This document shows positions 57,543 through 64,000 of a stretch of DNA of 64,000 nucleotides, in pieces. The notes beneath the pieces were generated by a model. That model was not told where the DNA came from, ran no database searches, and worked only from the letters and a program-made list of their open reading frames with translations. Source of the stretch: Trichormus sp. M33_DOE_039 (GTDB lineage: Bacteria > Cyanobacteriota > Cyanobacteriia > Cyanobacteriales > Nostocaceae); the NCBI GenBank assembly GCA_015296085.1, contig DVDT01000039.1, positions 124,001 through 188,000 on the forward strand, written 5' to 3'. The translations under genes were made by a program, and so were the position numbers. The stretch's first letter is position 1. Each line of letters begins with the position of its first letter.

Positions 57543-58745
57543 ATGAATACTACAACAGCGTTAACAACATCAATTTGCATTTTAGGTGCAGGCCCGGCAG
57601 GGATTGTTCTTGGTCATATTCTCCTTAAAAATGGTATTGATTGTATTGTCATTGATAAATATAATCGCGAAGAAATTTATGCCAGAGGAAGAGCAGGGGC
57701 AATCGAAAGTACAACTTTTCAATTACTGAATAAGTATGGTTTAGCCGATACTATCCTCCAAAAAGGACGGACACAAAATAGCTGTGAATTTCGTTATCCA
57801 CAAGGCAGTCTTGTATTTACATACAGTGATTTAAGTGATGGCGATGTTCATTACGTCTATCCCCAAAGCAACCTTAATGATGATTTAATTCAAAAATATA
57901 TCGATGCAGGTGGCAAAATACTCTTACACCATGAAGGACAAAAAATCACTCAAACTGAAGATGGTGTAACTGTTGAATGTTATGCTCAAGACATTGGGGA
58001 AAAAGTAATTATTCACGCTGATTTTGTCGCAGGTTGCGACGGATATCATGGTTTAGCACGGCAATCAATTCCAGATCAAGCTGTTACCATCTATAACAAA
58101 CAATACAACTATCGTTGGTTAGCCCTTTTAGCCTACGCACCACCTGCCGCTAACCATGCCATTTACGCTCTACATCCTGATGGTTTTGCCGCTTTTCTAC
58201 TCCGTAACAACCATGTTTCTCGCTATTATTTACAAATTCCCTTACATGACCAATTACAAGATTGGTCAGATGATAGAATTTGGGAAAATTTGCAGAAACG
58301 CCTTGCTAAATCAGGTTGTAAGTTACCGATAGGAACAATCTTTGAAAAACGGATTATGGCATTACGTAACTATGTCATAGAACCGTTAAGATATCAGCGA
58401 TTATTAATAGCTGGTGATGCAGCCCATATTATTACTCCAATGGGTGGTAAAGGTTTAAATCTAGCTGTTCAAGATGCAGGTGTTTTAGCAGAAACTTTAG
58501 TTAGTTACTATCTAGAAAAACACGAACTTTCATATCTAGAACGCTACTCTGAAATCCGGTTGCCCTACATTTGGCGCGCTCAAGAATTCTCTTGTAGTCT
58601 CCTAAATATGTTACACAAATCTGAAAGTAATGATCCCGACGAGGTGAGATTTCATCAGAAGTTAAGTGAAGCTAAACTGTTGCAACTAACTCAACCTACT
58701 ACCTTTGCTAAAAACTTCGCTAGGAACTATGTCGGCATCATATAG
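57543..58745 (+). CDS. 4-hydroxybenzoate 3-monooxygenase homologue (PobA-like)
   Basis: 400 residues, very close in length and order to PobA: GAGPAGIVLGHIL (about 15-27), the segment CDGYHGLARQSIP (about 161-173), GDAAHIITPMGGKGLNLA (about 292-309) and the C-terminal NYVGI. Compared with the well-studied enzyme, the tyrosine in IYALHP, the arginines and YY in RNNHVSRYYLQ, and the last NY are kept. The serine that binds the carboxylate (S212 in the Pseudomonas numbering, in CSQRS) becomes leucine (FLLRN), so the substrate may be an esterified or thioesterified form. It expects FAD and NADPH and adds a 3-hydroxyl ortho to the phenol. 21 bp after the halogenase gene. Confidence 0.87.
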   Translation: MNTTTALTTSICILGAGPAGIVLGHILLKNGIDCIVIDKYNREEIYARGRAGAIESTTFQLLNKYGLADTILQKGRTQNSCEFRYPQGSLVFTYSDLSDGDVHYVYPQSNLNDDLIQKYIDAGGKILLHHEGQKITQTEDGVTVECYAQDIGEKVIIHADFVAGCDGYHGLARQSIPDQAVTIYNKQYNYRWLALLAYAPPAANHAIYALHPDGFAAFLLRNNHVSRYYLQIPLHDQLQDWSDDRIWENLQKRLAKSGCKLPIGTIFEKRIMALRNYVIEPLRYQRLLIAGDAAHIITPMGGKGLNLAVQDAGVLAETLVSYYLEKHELSYLERYSEIRLPYIWRAQEFSCSLLNMLHKSESNDPDEVRFHQKLSEAKLLQLTQPTTFAKNFARNYVGII

Positions 58746-58915
58746 ATATGATGTGGTTTAACCACTACATTACAAGATGTGAAAGAGGATAGACTTACTC
58801 AAGACTACGTGTATACGTATTAATAAAAAATTTGTGAATATTGGGTAGAAATAATCATTTTTGTTCTTAAAATATTCACCAGTTTTGTTCCGTAATATTC
58901 CCAAGGAGGAAGGGG

Positions 58916-58932
58916 TAAATCCCCTATACCTA
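58916..58932 (+). promoter_or_regulatory. Small hairpin in the leader of the cupin gene
   Basis: AGGGG-TAAAT-CCCCT lies between AAGGAGG (58902-58908) and the ATG (58936). The SD core is 27 bases from the ATG; folding the hairpin would bring it close. Position and spacing are unusual; a control function is inference. Confidence 0.35.
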
Positions 58933-58935
58933 TAC

Positions 58936-59967
58936 ATGAAATCAGCTTTATTTGGTTTAATTGGTTCTTTGGTTTTAACTTTAACAGTTGGTTCTACTGC
59001 CAAAGCTGCCAGCATGAAAGATATGTCAGAAGTGCGACCACTCCCCGCAGAGTTGATGGAGTACATTGAGCAAGCAGAAGCAGGTACTTTACCAGATCCT
59101 CTAACTCTTGGTAAGGAAACTCTATGGGTAGCTGGTGGACGTAACACTTTTTTAGAAACAGTTGCAGACAATGGTGGGAAATACTCCGTATTTGATCTTT
59201 ACGTTCCTCCCAACGTCGGCCCACCTCTGCACTTTCACAACCGTGAAGATGAGTGGTTCTATGTGGTAGAAGGAAATCCCAGTTTCCAACACCAAGATCA
59301 TACCTTCGTAGCAGATCCCGGCACATTACTTTTTAGCCCTCAGTTAGAACGTCATGCCTTTTTAAATAAAACAAAAGACCCAGTGCGGATGCTGCTGTTT
59401 TATGCACTACCGCCAGGAAGTGATTCCACATTTGCGGGAAATATTGAAGAGTTCTTTAGGGAAGTAGGCCAAGAAGTTACTGATCCTTATACTCCACCAC
59501 CATTTAATCCTGCTGAACTCCTCATTGCTGGGCCAAAATATGGCCTCACCTTTCCTAGTACCTTTGTGTTCACCACACCTGAGTTTACTGGTAACGAAGT
59601 CTCTATTCTTCGTACTGGTGTAGTTGATGCAGCCGCTAGAGTCATTCTGAGTTTGGGTAATGGCATTGAAATCCCAGTAGAGTTTGGTGTTGGTGAGTTC
59701 TTGCAAAATGTCTCTATACCCACAAACTTGGGTAATCAACCCCTCAATTTAACTTTGAAAGATCCCAGCGAAGGTTCATATCTAGGTTTACTGCAAAATC
59801 AAGCTGTGCTGATAACTACTAGCGTACCAGAATCTTCTTCTACTGTTGGTTTATTAGCCTTTGGCGTGTTAGGCGTGGCTTTATTGCTGAAGAAAAAGCA
59901 ATCTAGATTCGGTCACATAAGTCAACTACAACTCAAAACTGCCAAGATAAACGCTTCACAAATTTAG
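58936..59967 (+). CDS. Exported cupin-domain protein with PEP-CTERM-like tail
   Basis: 343 residues from the ATG that begins the signal peptide (MKSALFGLIGSLVLTLTVGSTAKA). The cupin core is PPLHFHNREDEWFYVVEGNPSF (about 94-115) and TLLFSPQLERHAFLN, giving the two metal-binding histidine boxes. Near the C-terminus VPESSSTVGLLAFGVLGVALLLKKK resembles a PEP-CTERM sorting signal with the second P changed to S, so the protein is likely held at the envelope. Mononuclear cupins include dioxygenases and binding proteins; which this is cannot be read. It follows the PobA-like gene by 190 bp. Confidence 0.82.
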   Translation: MKSALFGLIGSLVLTLTVGSTAKAASMKDMSEVRPLPAELMEYIEQAEAGTLPDPLTLGKETLWVAGGRNTFLETVADNGGKYSVFDLYVPPNVGPPLHFHNREDEWFYVVEGNPSFQHQDHTFVADPGTLLFSPQLERHAFLNKTKDPVRMLLFYALPPGSDSTFAGNIEEFFREVGQEVTDPYTPPPFNPAELLIAGPKYGLTFPSTFVFTTPEFTGNEVSILRTGVVDAAARVILSLGNGIEIPVEFGVGEFLQNVSIPTNLGNQPLNLTLKDPSEGSYLGLLQNQAVLITTSVPESSSTVGLLAFGVLGVALLLKKKQSRFGHISQLQLKTAKINASQI

Positions 59968-59988
59968 TGGTCTGTTGCACAAAGTATA

Positions 59989-60062
59989 CAAGGTTTGTAG
60001 TCAGGGCTTTAGCCCTTGAAGTACGTATTCAAAAATGGCTAAATCCTTAACTACAAACCTTG
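59989..60062. repeat. 74-bp inverted-repeat element after the cupin gene
   Basis: A perfect 13-bp repeat CAAGGTTTGTAGT (59989-60001) / ACTACAAACCTTG (60050-60062) encloses CAGGGCTTTAGCCCTTG. Similar to the 53027-53083 element and to 'TTTGTAGT...AGGGCTTTAGCCC' repeats scattered through cyanobacterial genomes. Confidence 0.8.
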
Positions 60063-60116
60063 TGTTTAAGCTTCAAAAGACAATGTTTTGTCAAGTTTTT
60101 CAACAAGGGAATTTTC

Positions 60117-60731
60117 ATGATTGAACTTTATACTCACAACACACCCAACGGTCATAAGATATCGATTTGTTTGGAAGAACTTAAACTTCCTTATTCTGTC
60201 AAAGTAGTTGATGTGCGTCAGGGTGAACAATTTAAAGATGAGTTTTTAGCATTGAATCCCAACGCTAAAATTCCGGTGATTTTCGACCATGAAACAGGAC
60301 AAACAATCTTTGAATCTTGTGCAATTCTGCTGTATCTAGCAGATAAAACTGGATGTTTAATCCCATCAGGCCAAGCTAGGTGGGAAGCAATTGAGTGGTT
60401 ATTCTTCCAAGCTGCTTCCATTGGCCCAATGCTAGGACAACGCGCCCACTTTGCGTTTTTTGCTCCCGAAAAAATTCCTTATGCTATCGAACGCTACACT
60501 AAGGAAACTGAACGCCTTTATGGTGTGCTGGAAGGCCGTTTGAAGGAACGCAAATATATCTGCGATGAATACTCGATTGTAGATATTGCCCATTGGGGTT
60601 GGATCTACACAGCTAAACGTATGGGCTTTAGCTTAGACCCATTTCCTAGTCTATCCGCATGGCACGATCGCATTGCAGAACGCCCCGCAGTTGCTAAAGG
60701 TATTACCATCCCCGCACCCTTACCTATGTAA
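60117..60731 (+). CDS. Glutathione S-transferase family protein
   Basis: 204 residues from the ATG after AAGGGAATTTTC. Thioredoxin-like N-terminal domain (IELYTHNTPNGHKISICLEELKLPY), cis-proline in AKIPVIFD near 58, and EScAILLYLA near 72-81 for the glutathione gamma-glutamyl group, then an all-helical C-terminal domain. GSTs conjugate or isomerise electrophiles. Its place after the halogenase cluster suggests handling of a quinone or chlorinated intermediate, but it could simply be a neighbour. A longer frame upstream to 60060 lacks homology and overlaps the repeat. Confidence 0.88.
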   Translation: MIELYTHNTPNGHKISICLEELKLPYSVKVVDVRQGEQFKDEFLALNPNAKIPVIFDHETGQTIFESCAILLYLADKTGCLIPSGQARWEAIEWLFFQAASIGPMLGQRAHFAFFAPEKIPYAIERYTKETERLYGVLEGRLKERKYICDEYSIVDIAHWGWIYTAKRMGFSLDPFPSLSAWHDRIAERPAVAKGITIPAPLPM

Positions 60732-61297
60732 TCCCAATTCTCTAAAATTTAGCAACAGAAGCAAAATCAGCAACCCTTGTGAACTATAGTTTTCTCCTCT
60801 TCTCTACAAGATGTTGCGCGAAAGTTGGAAGTTTGCATTTATATAAAGCCATATACCCAGCCCACATGATTCTGAAAGGGCTGGGTTTTATATTGTGATG
60901 TGTGAGGCCACAAGACTATCACCCCTATCCGTGTACCTTACGCCCACGAGAATTTCTATCTTTCGGTAAACGCTGAGATTATTTTGTTTGTGTTAGGAAA
61001 CTTAGCCTACACCAGTGTAGAAATCCCTAGTAAAACTAACTGATGTCAATTTCTAGCTGAACAAGTAGATGTAAAGTAACTGCATAAATCACCTAGCAAT
61101 CTCTGATAAGTCTCTAAATGCAAAAATTCAGTCTATAAACACGCAAGTAGATATCATCATAAATATCACTTACATTCCTTGTTTATAGGAACTAAGGTAA
61201 ACCGATAGGATGTCTAGTTAGCATTGCCGTTGGCTGTTAAAAATGCCAAGATTGTTGTTAATTTTAATAACTAGTAAAGTCTAGGTAATTCAATTAT
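60732..61297. other. 566-bp spacer with a strong terminator; likely end of the cluster
   Basis: A terminator at 60856-60890 separates the GST gene from the ABC transporter genes. The remaining ~400 bp are AT-rich with no gene seen; they should hold the transporter promoter. I found no NtcA site of the GTA-N8-TAC form. Confidence 0.6.
60856..60890 (+). terminator. Rho-independent terminator after the GST gene
   Basis: CCCAGCCC (60856-60863) pairs with GGGCTGGG (60878-60885) over a 14-nt loop, followed by TTTTA. Classic form, 125 bp after the GST stop; marks the probable 3' boundary of the biosynthetic cluster. Confidence 0.85.
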
Positions 61298-62122
61298 ATG
61301 GTACTACGCTCTAAAAGACCACTTGCTCCCAACAAAAAGCCCAAACAATTTGTTTGGGGAATTCTCCAGCAAATCTTTGCTCCATTATGCGGTATTGCCA
61401 GTATTTTGATCTTATGGCATTTGATGAGTCTTACTCCCGATACTTCTTTACCTTCTCCTTTTGAAGTTATCAGCAATACTTGGGGATTAATTGTTGACCC
61501 ATTTTTTAATAAAGGTGGATTAAACAAAGGCTTTTTTTGGTTGATTTTGGCTAGTCTCAAACGAGTTATGTTTGGATATTTAATAGCTGTATTAATTGGT
61601 ATTCCCATTGGGTTTTTAATTAGCCTTAATCGTTTTTTAAGAGAAGCTATAGATCCGGTGATTCAGCTTTTACGTCCTGTTGCACCCCTAGCTTGGCTAC
61701 CTTTAGCACAAGCTATATTTTTGAAACCCAATCCATCAGCTATTTTCGTCATTACTATTACTGCTATTTGGCCGATTATTCTCAATACAGCTTTGGGTGT
61801 AAAAATGGTTCCCAAAGATTATACCAATGTCTCAAAAATCTTAGAGCTTTCATTTTTTGAGAACTTTTATAAGGTCTTAATCCCTGCAACACTACCGTAC
61901 ATTTTTACTGGGTTAAGAATTGCTATTGGTCTTTCTTGGTTGGCCGTAGTTGCAGCAGAAATGTTACTGTCTGATGACGGATTAGGCTTTTTTATTGTGA
62001 ATGCTTATAACAATTCCAACATCAGCGAGATAATATTGGCGATTATATATTTAGGTATAGTAGGTTTGATTCTAGACAAAATTATGTCTTACATAGCTTT
62101 CAAAGTTACGCCGCAAGAATAG
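61298..62122 (+). CDS. ABC transporter permease (nitrate/sulfonate/bicarbonate type)
   Basis: 274 residues, five or six membrane helices. Binding-protein-dependent permease of the SsuC/TauC/NrtB group: IGIPIGFLISLNR (about 99-111), PVAPLAWLPLAQAIF (about 127-141) and the cytosolic EAA-like loop ILELSFFENFYKVLIPATLPYIFTGLRIA (about 184-212). The next gene is the matching ATPase, 58 bp on. A substrate such as nitrate, bicarbonate, taurine or an alkanesulfonate is possible; the binding-protein gene points to the CmpA/NrtA side. Confidence 0.9.
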   Translation: MVLRSKRPLAPNKKPKQFVWGILQQIFAPLCGIASILILWHLMSLTPDTSLPSPFEVISNTWGLIVDPFFNKGGLNKGFFWLILASLKRVMFGYLIAVLIGIPIGFLISLNRFLREAIDPVIQLLRPVAPLAWLPLAQAIFLKPNPSAIFVITITAIWPIILNTALGVKMVPKDYTNVSKILELSFFENFYKVLIPATLPYIFTGLRIAIGLSWLAVVAAEMLLSDDGLGFFIVNAYNNSNISEIILAIIYLGIVGLILDKIMSYIAFKVTPQE

Positions 62123-62180
62123 TAATAGTCAATATTTACTGTCCCCCATCCTCTGTCCCTTAATATTAAAAGAACCTCCA

Positions 62181-63008
62181 ATGCAGAACTTTGTCACGAT
62201 TCACGGCATTAATAAAGAGTACCCTGCACCCAATGGTGAGAGAAACGTTATTCTCAAAGATATTTATCTAGAAATTAAGCAAGGAGATTTTGTTTCTCTG
62301 ATTGGTCATTCTGGTTGCGGTAAATCTACTTTACTGAATATGATTGCAGGTATGGAAAAGCCTTCTAGCGGTTATGTAGAAGTAGATGGTACAAGAGTAA
62401 AACGTCCAGGTGCAGAACGAATGATGGTATTTCAAAACTATTCGTTGTTACCTTGGTTAAGTGCTTGGGATAATGTGGCTTTAGCTGTCGATAAAGTGCT
62501 ATCTCATAAACCAAAAGTTGAACGCGATCGCATTGTTGCCGCTCACTTAGAAATGGTAGGTTTGAAAGATGCAGCCCGCAAAAAACCAGGACAACTTTCT
62601 GGGGGGATGAAACAAAGAGTTGCCCTGGCTCGTGCTTTAGCAATTAAACCCAAACTGTTACTGTTGGATGAACCCTTTGGGGCTTTGGATGCACTCACCC
62701 GCAAAACTCTACAAGCCGAATTAATGGATATTTGCAATCAGGCTCATATCACAACCATTATGGTGACTCATGATGTTGATGAAGCACTGTTACTTTCTGA
62801 TCGCGTGGTGATGTTGAATAATGGCCCGGCTGCTACTATTGGCCAAATTTTAGATGTTCCTTTTGGTCGTTCTCGCATTCCATCAGAGATTGTAGATCAT
62901 CCCCTTTATCATGATCTGCGCCACGAATTGCTGAATTTTTTGCACCATCAACAGCAAGCGCAATATAAAGAAGTTGAAAAAATGCCGATTTTGAAATCTG
63001 CGGCGTAA
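62181..63008 (+). CDS. ABC transporter ATP-binding protein (NrtD/SsuB type)
   Basis: 275 residues. Walker A GHSGCGKST (about 42-50), Q-loop MVFQNYSLLPW near 87, signature LSGGMKQRVALARAL (about 138-152), Walker B LLLLDEPFGALDALTRKTL and the H-switch TIMVTHDVDEAL. Compared with NrtC it has no fused substrate-binding domain, so it is NrtD/SsuB-like. It drives the permease encoded 58 bp upstream. The GCGATCGC palindrome lies within it. Confidence 0.93.
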   Translation: MQNFVTIHGINKEYPAPNGERNVILKDIYLEIKQGDFVSLIGHSGCGKSTLLNMIAGMEKPSSGYVEVDGTRVKRPGAERMMVFQNYSLLPWLSAWDNVALAVDKVLSHKPKVERDRIVAAHLEMVGLKDAARKKPGQLSGGMKQRVALARALAIKPKLLLLDEPFGALDALTRKTLQAELMDICNQAHITTIMVTHDVDEALLLSDRVVMLNNGPAATIGQILDVPFGRSRIPSEIVDHPLYHDLRHELLNFLHHQQQAQYKEVEKMPILKSAA

Positions 63009-63193
63009 AAAAGACGGAATAATTTTATTTGGGGATTTGGGATTGAACAATCTCAAGGTGAAAATTCCAAGTCCTAAGTTTCCATAATTTTGGTGAAACT
63101 AGTTGCACTGGAAATGTCTTCTACTTTTATTGATCAAAATTGATTGCCTGTAGAAAACACAGTTGTTATTTTTATATTCACACTAATTGATAT

Positions 63194-64000
63194 ATGTCAA
63201 AGTTTACTAGAAGACATTTTATAGCTGCTGGTGGAGCAGCATTTTTATCTACAACTCTAAATCATCGTTCTTCAGCTATCCCATCGAATGCAAGTTTATA
63301 TGCTGCTAATGGTGATGCACCAGAAGTTACAGGAGCAAAACTCGGCTTTGTACCTGTAACTAGTTGTTGTCCATTGATTGTAGCTAAAGCTAAGGGCTTT
63401 TTTGCCAAGCATGGAATGCCTAATGTACAGGTGTTAAGACAGCCTTCTTGGGCAATCATCCGCGACAAACTGATGTTAGGTTCAGGTAATGAAGGTTTGG
63501 ATGGCGCACATTTGCTATTTCCGATGGTACATTTGATGGCCACTGGTGAGATTAGCTACGGACGCAAAATTCCGATGTATATTTTGGCGCGGATGAATGT
63601 CAACGGACAGGGTGTTTCTGTAACTAATGCTTATCAAGATTTAAAACTGGGGCTGGATAGTTCTCCCCTCAAGTCAGTGTTTGCCAAAAAAAGTTTAGGT
63701 GGGGAAAATGTGCGTTGCGCTGTACCCTACCGCCGGGTAACTGGTGACTTTTTTATGCGTTGGTGGTTAGCGTATGGTGGGATTGATCCAGATAAAGACG
63801 TATCCCTGATTGTAGTTCCACCACCGCAGATGGTAGCGAATATGCGGGGTGGTTCAATGGACGCTTTTTGTGTGGTAGATCCTTGGCATCATCGCTTGAT
63901 TAAACAAGGAATTGGTTATTCTACAGTTACTAGTGGGGAATTATGGAATAATCACCCAGAAAAGGCTTTGGGAGTGCGTGCTGAATGGGTAGATAAACAT
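63194..64000 (+). CDS. CmpA/NrtA-family ABC substrate-binding protein (partial)
   Basis: 269 residues visible; the C-terminal part is beyond the window edge. Twin-arginine signal MSKFTRRHFIAAGGAAF with a TRRHF motif, so Tat export is likely. Family blocks are LGFVPVTSCCPLIVAKAKGFFAKHGM, DGAHLLFPMVHLMATG, NMRGGSMDAFCVVDPWHHRLIKQGIGY and GELWNNHPEKALGVRAEWVD. They match nitrate- and bicarbonate-binding proteins; the site shows DPWHH where NrtA has EPWNA, so the ligand could differ. Co-oriented with the permease and ATPase genes. Confidence 0.88.
   Translation, partial: MSKFTRRHFIAAGGAAFLSTTLNHRSSAIPSNASLYAANGDAPEVTGAKLGFVPVTSCCPLIVAKAKGFFAKHGMPNVQVLRQPSWAIIRDKLMLGSGNEGLDGAHLLFPMVHLMATGEISYGRKIPMYILARMNVNGQGVSVTNAYQDLKLGLDSSPLKSVFAKKSLGGENVRCAVPYRRVTGDFFMRWWLAYGGIDPDKDVSLIVVPPPQMVANMRGGSMDAFCVVDPWHHRLIKQGIGYSTVTSGELWNNHPEKALGVRAEWVDKH

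Noticed and set aside
59407-59739. Antisense open frame of 110 codons over the cupin gene
   Set aside because: Mirrors a signal-peptide-bearing, motif-supported gene; no independent evidence.
49349-60731. Catecholate siderophore cluster (3,4-dihydroxybenzoate type)
   Set aside because: The hydroxylase homologue allows it, but there is no siderophore exporter, TonB receptor, Fur box or polyamine-type synthetase, and a halogenase is atypical.
60890-61297. NtcA binding site ahead of the nitrate-type transporter
   Set aside because: No GTA-N8-TAC match was found in the spacer.

Overview
The window looks like chromosome of a filamentous, probably heterocyst-forming cyanobacterium (Nostoc/Anabaena/Tolypothrix type). 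The palindrome GCGATCGC and its core occur throughout genes and spacers. There are short tandem heptamer repeats (GGGGACT)n, GC-rich extragenic palindromes, several small inverted-repeat elements and DUF820/Uma2 genes. The housekeeping proteins (FtsH, iron-uptake porin with SLH domain, phosphoketolase cluster, DUF1400 hydrolase, LtrA) read as cyanobacterial. I saw no rRNA, tRNA or CRISPR array.

Layout. 1-13.9 kb: a broken-off gene end, an LtrA-like membrane protein, a CbxX-type AAA ATPase fused to a beta-sandwich-like N-terminus, a Uma2 gene, a complete IS200/IS605-type element carrying only tnpB, ilvA, an MtfA-like peptidase, an SLH porin, an Hsp70-like ATPase and UV-damage endonuclease. 14-19 kb: a Ser/Thr kinase with zinc ribbon and RDD membrane domain, ftsH, and a class IV aminotransferase. 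19-28 kb is an accessory stretch. It holds a 1295-residue NACHT-HEAT-metallophosphoesterase protein with a MITE exactly at its stop codon, a divergent small membrane protein, a TPR-like membrane protein, and a three-gene cassette of unknown function. 28-37 kb: a carbon-catabolic cluster (ackA, tal, pyk, gap, xfp) interrupted by two small secreted Arg/Tyr-rich proteins. 37-49 kb: a second Uma2 gene, uvrA, a decayed HigB-like toxin gene, a DUF1400 hydrolase, an SDR, a GH57 protein, a phosphotransferase and a DOMON-like protein.

49.3-60.7 kb is a co-oriented biosynthetic gene cluster that I do not recognise as a known product. It contains DAHP synthase, chorismate lyase, an aryl-AMP ligase, a free carrier protein, a condensation-carrier-thioesterase NRPS protein without an adenylation domain, a flavin halogenase, a 4-hydroxybenzoate-3-hydroxylase homologue, a secreted cupin and a GST. 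Together they predict chorismate to 4-hydroxybenzoate, activation on a carrier protein, ring hydroxylation and halogenation, and condensation and release as an aryl ester or amide. From 61.3 kb to the edge is an ABC importer of the nitrate/bicarbonate/sulfonate class, whose Tat-exported binding protein is cut by the window end.

The most promising less-described items are the halogenated hydroxybenzoate cluster, the NACHT-HEAT-phosphoesterase protein (possible NLR-like defence protein with a C-terminal effector), and the three-gene unknown cassette beside it. The mobile-element archaeology is unusually readable: a MITE with a perfect 10-bp target duplication, a GC-rich repeat inserted in frame inside the NACHT domain, a possible solo IS605-type right end, and a HigB-like pseudogene with two stop codons.
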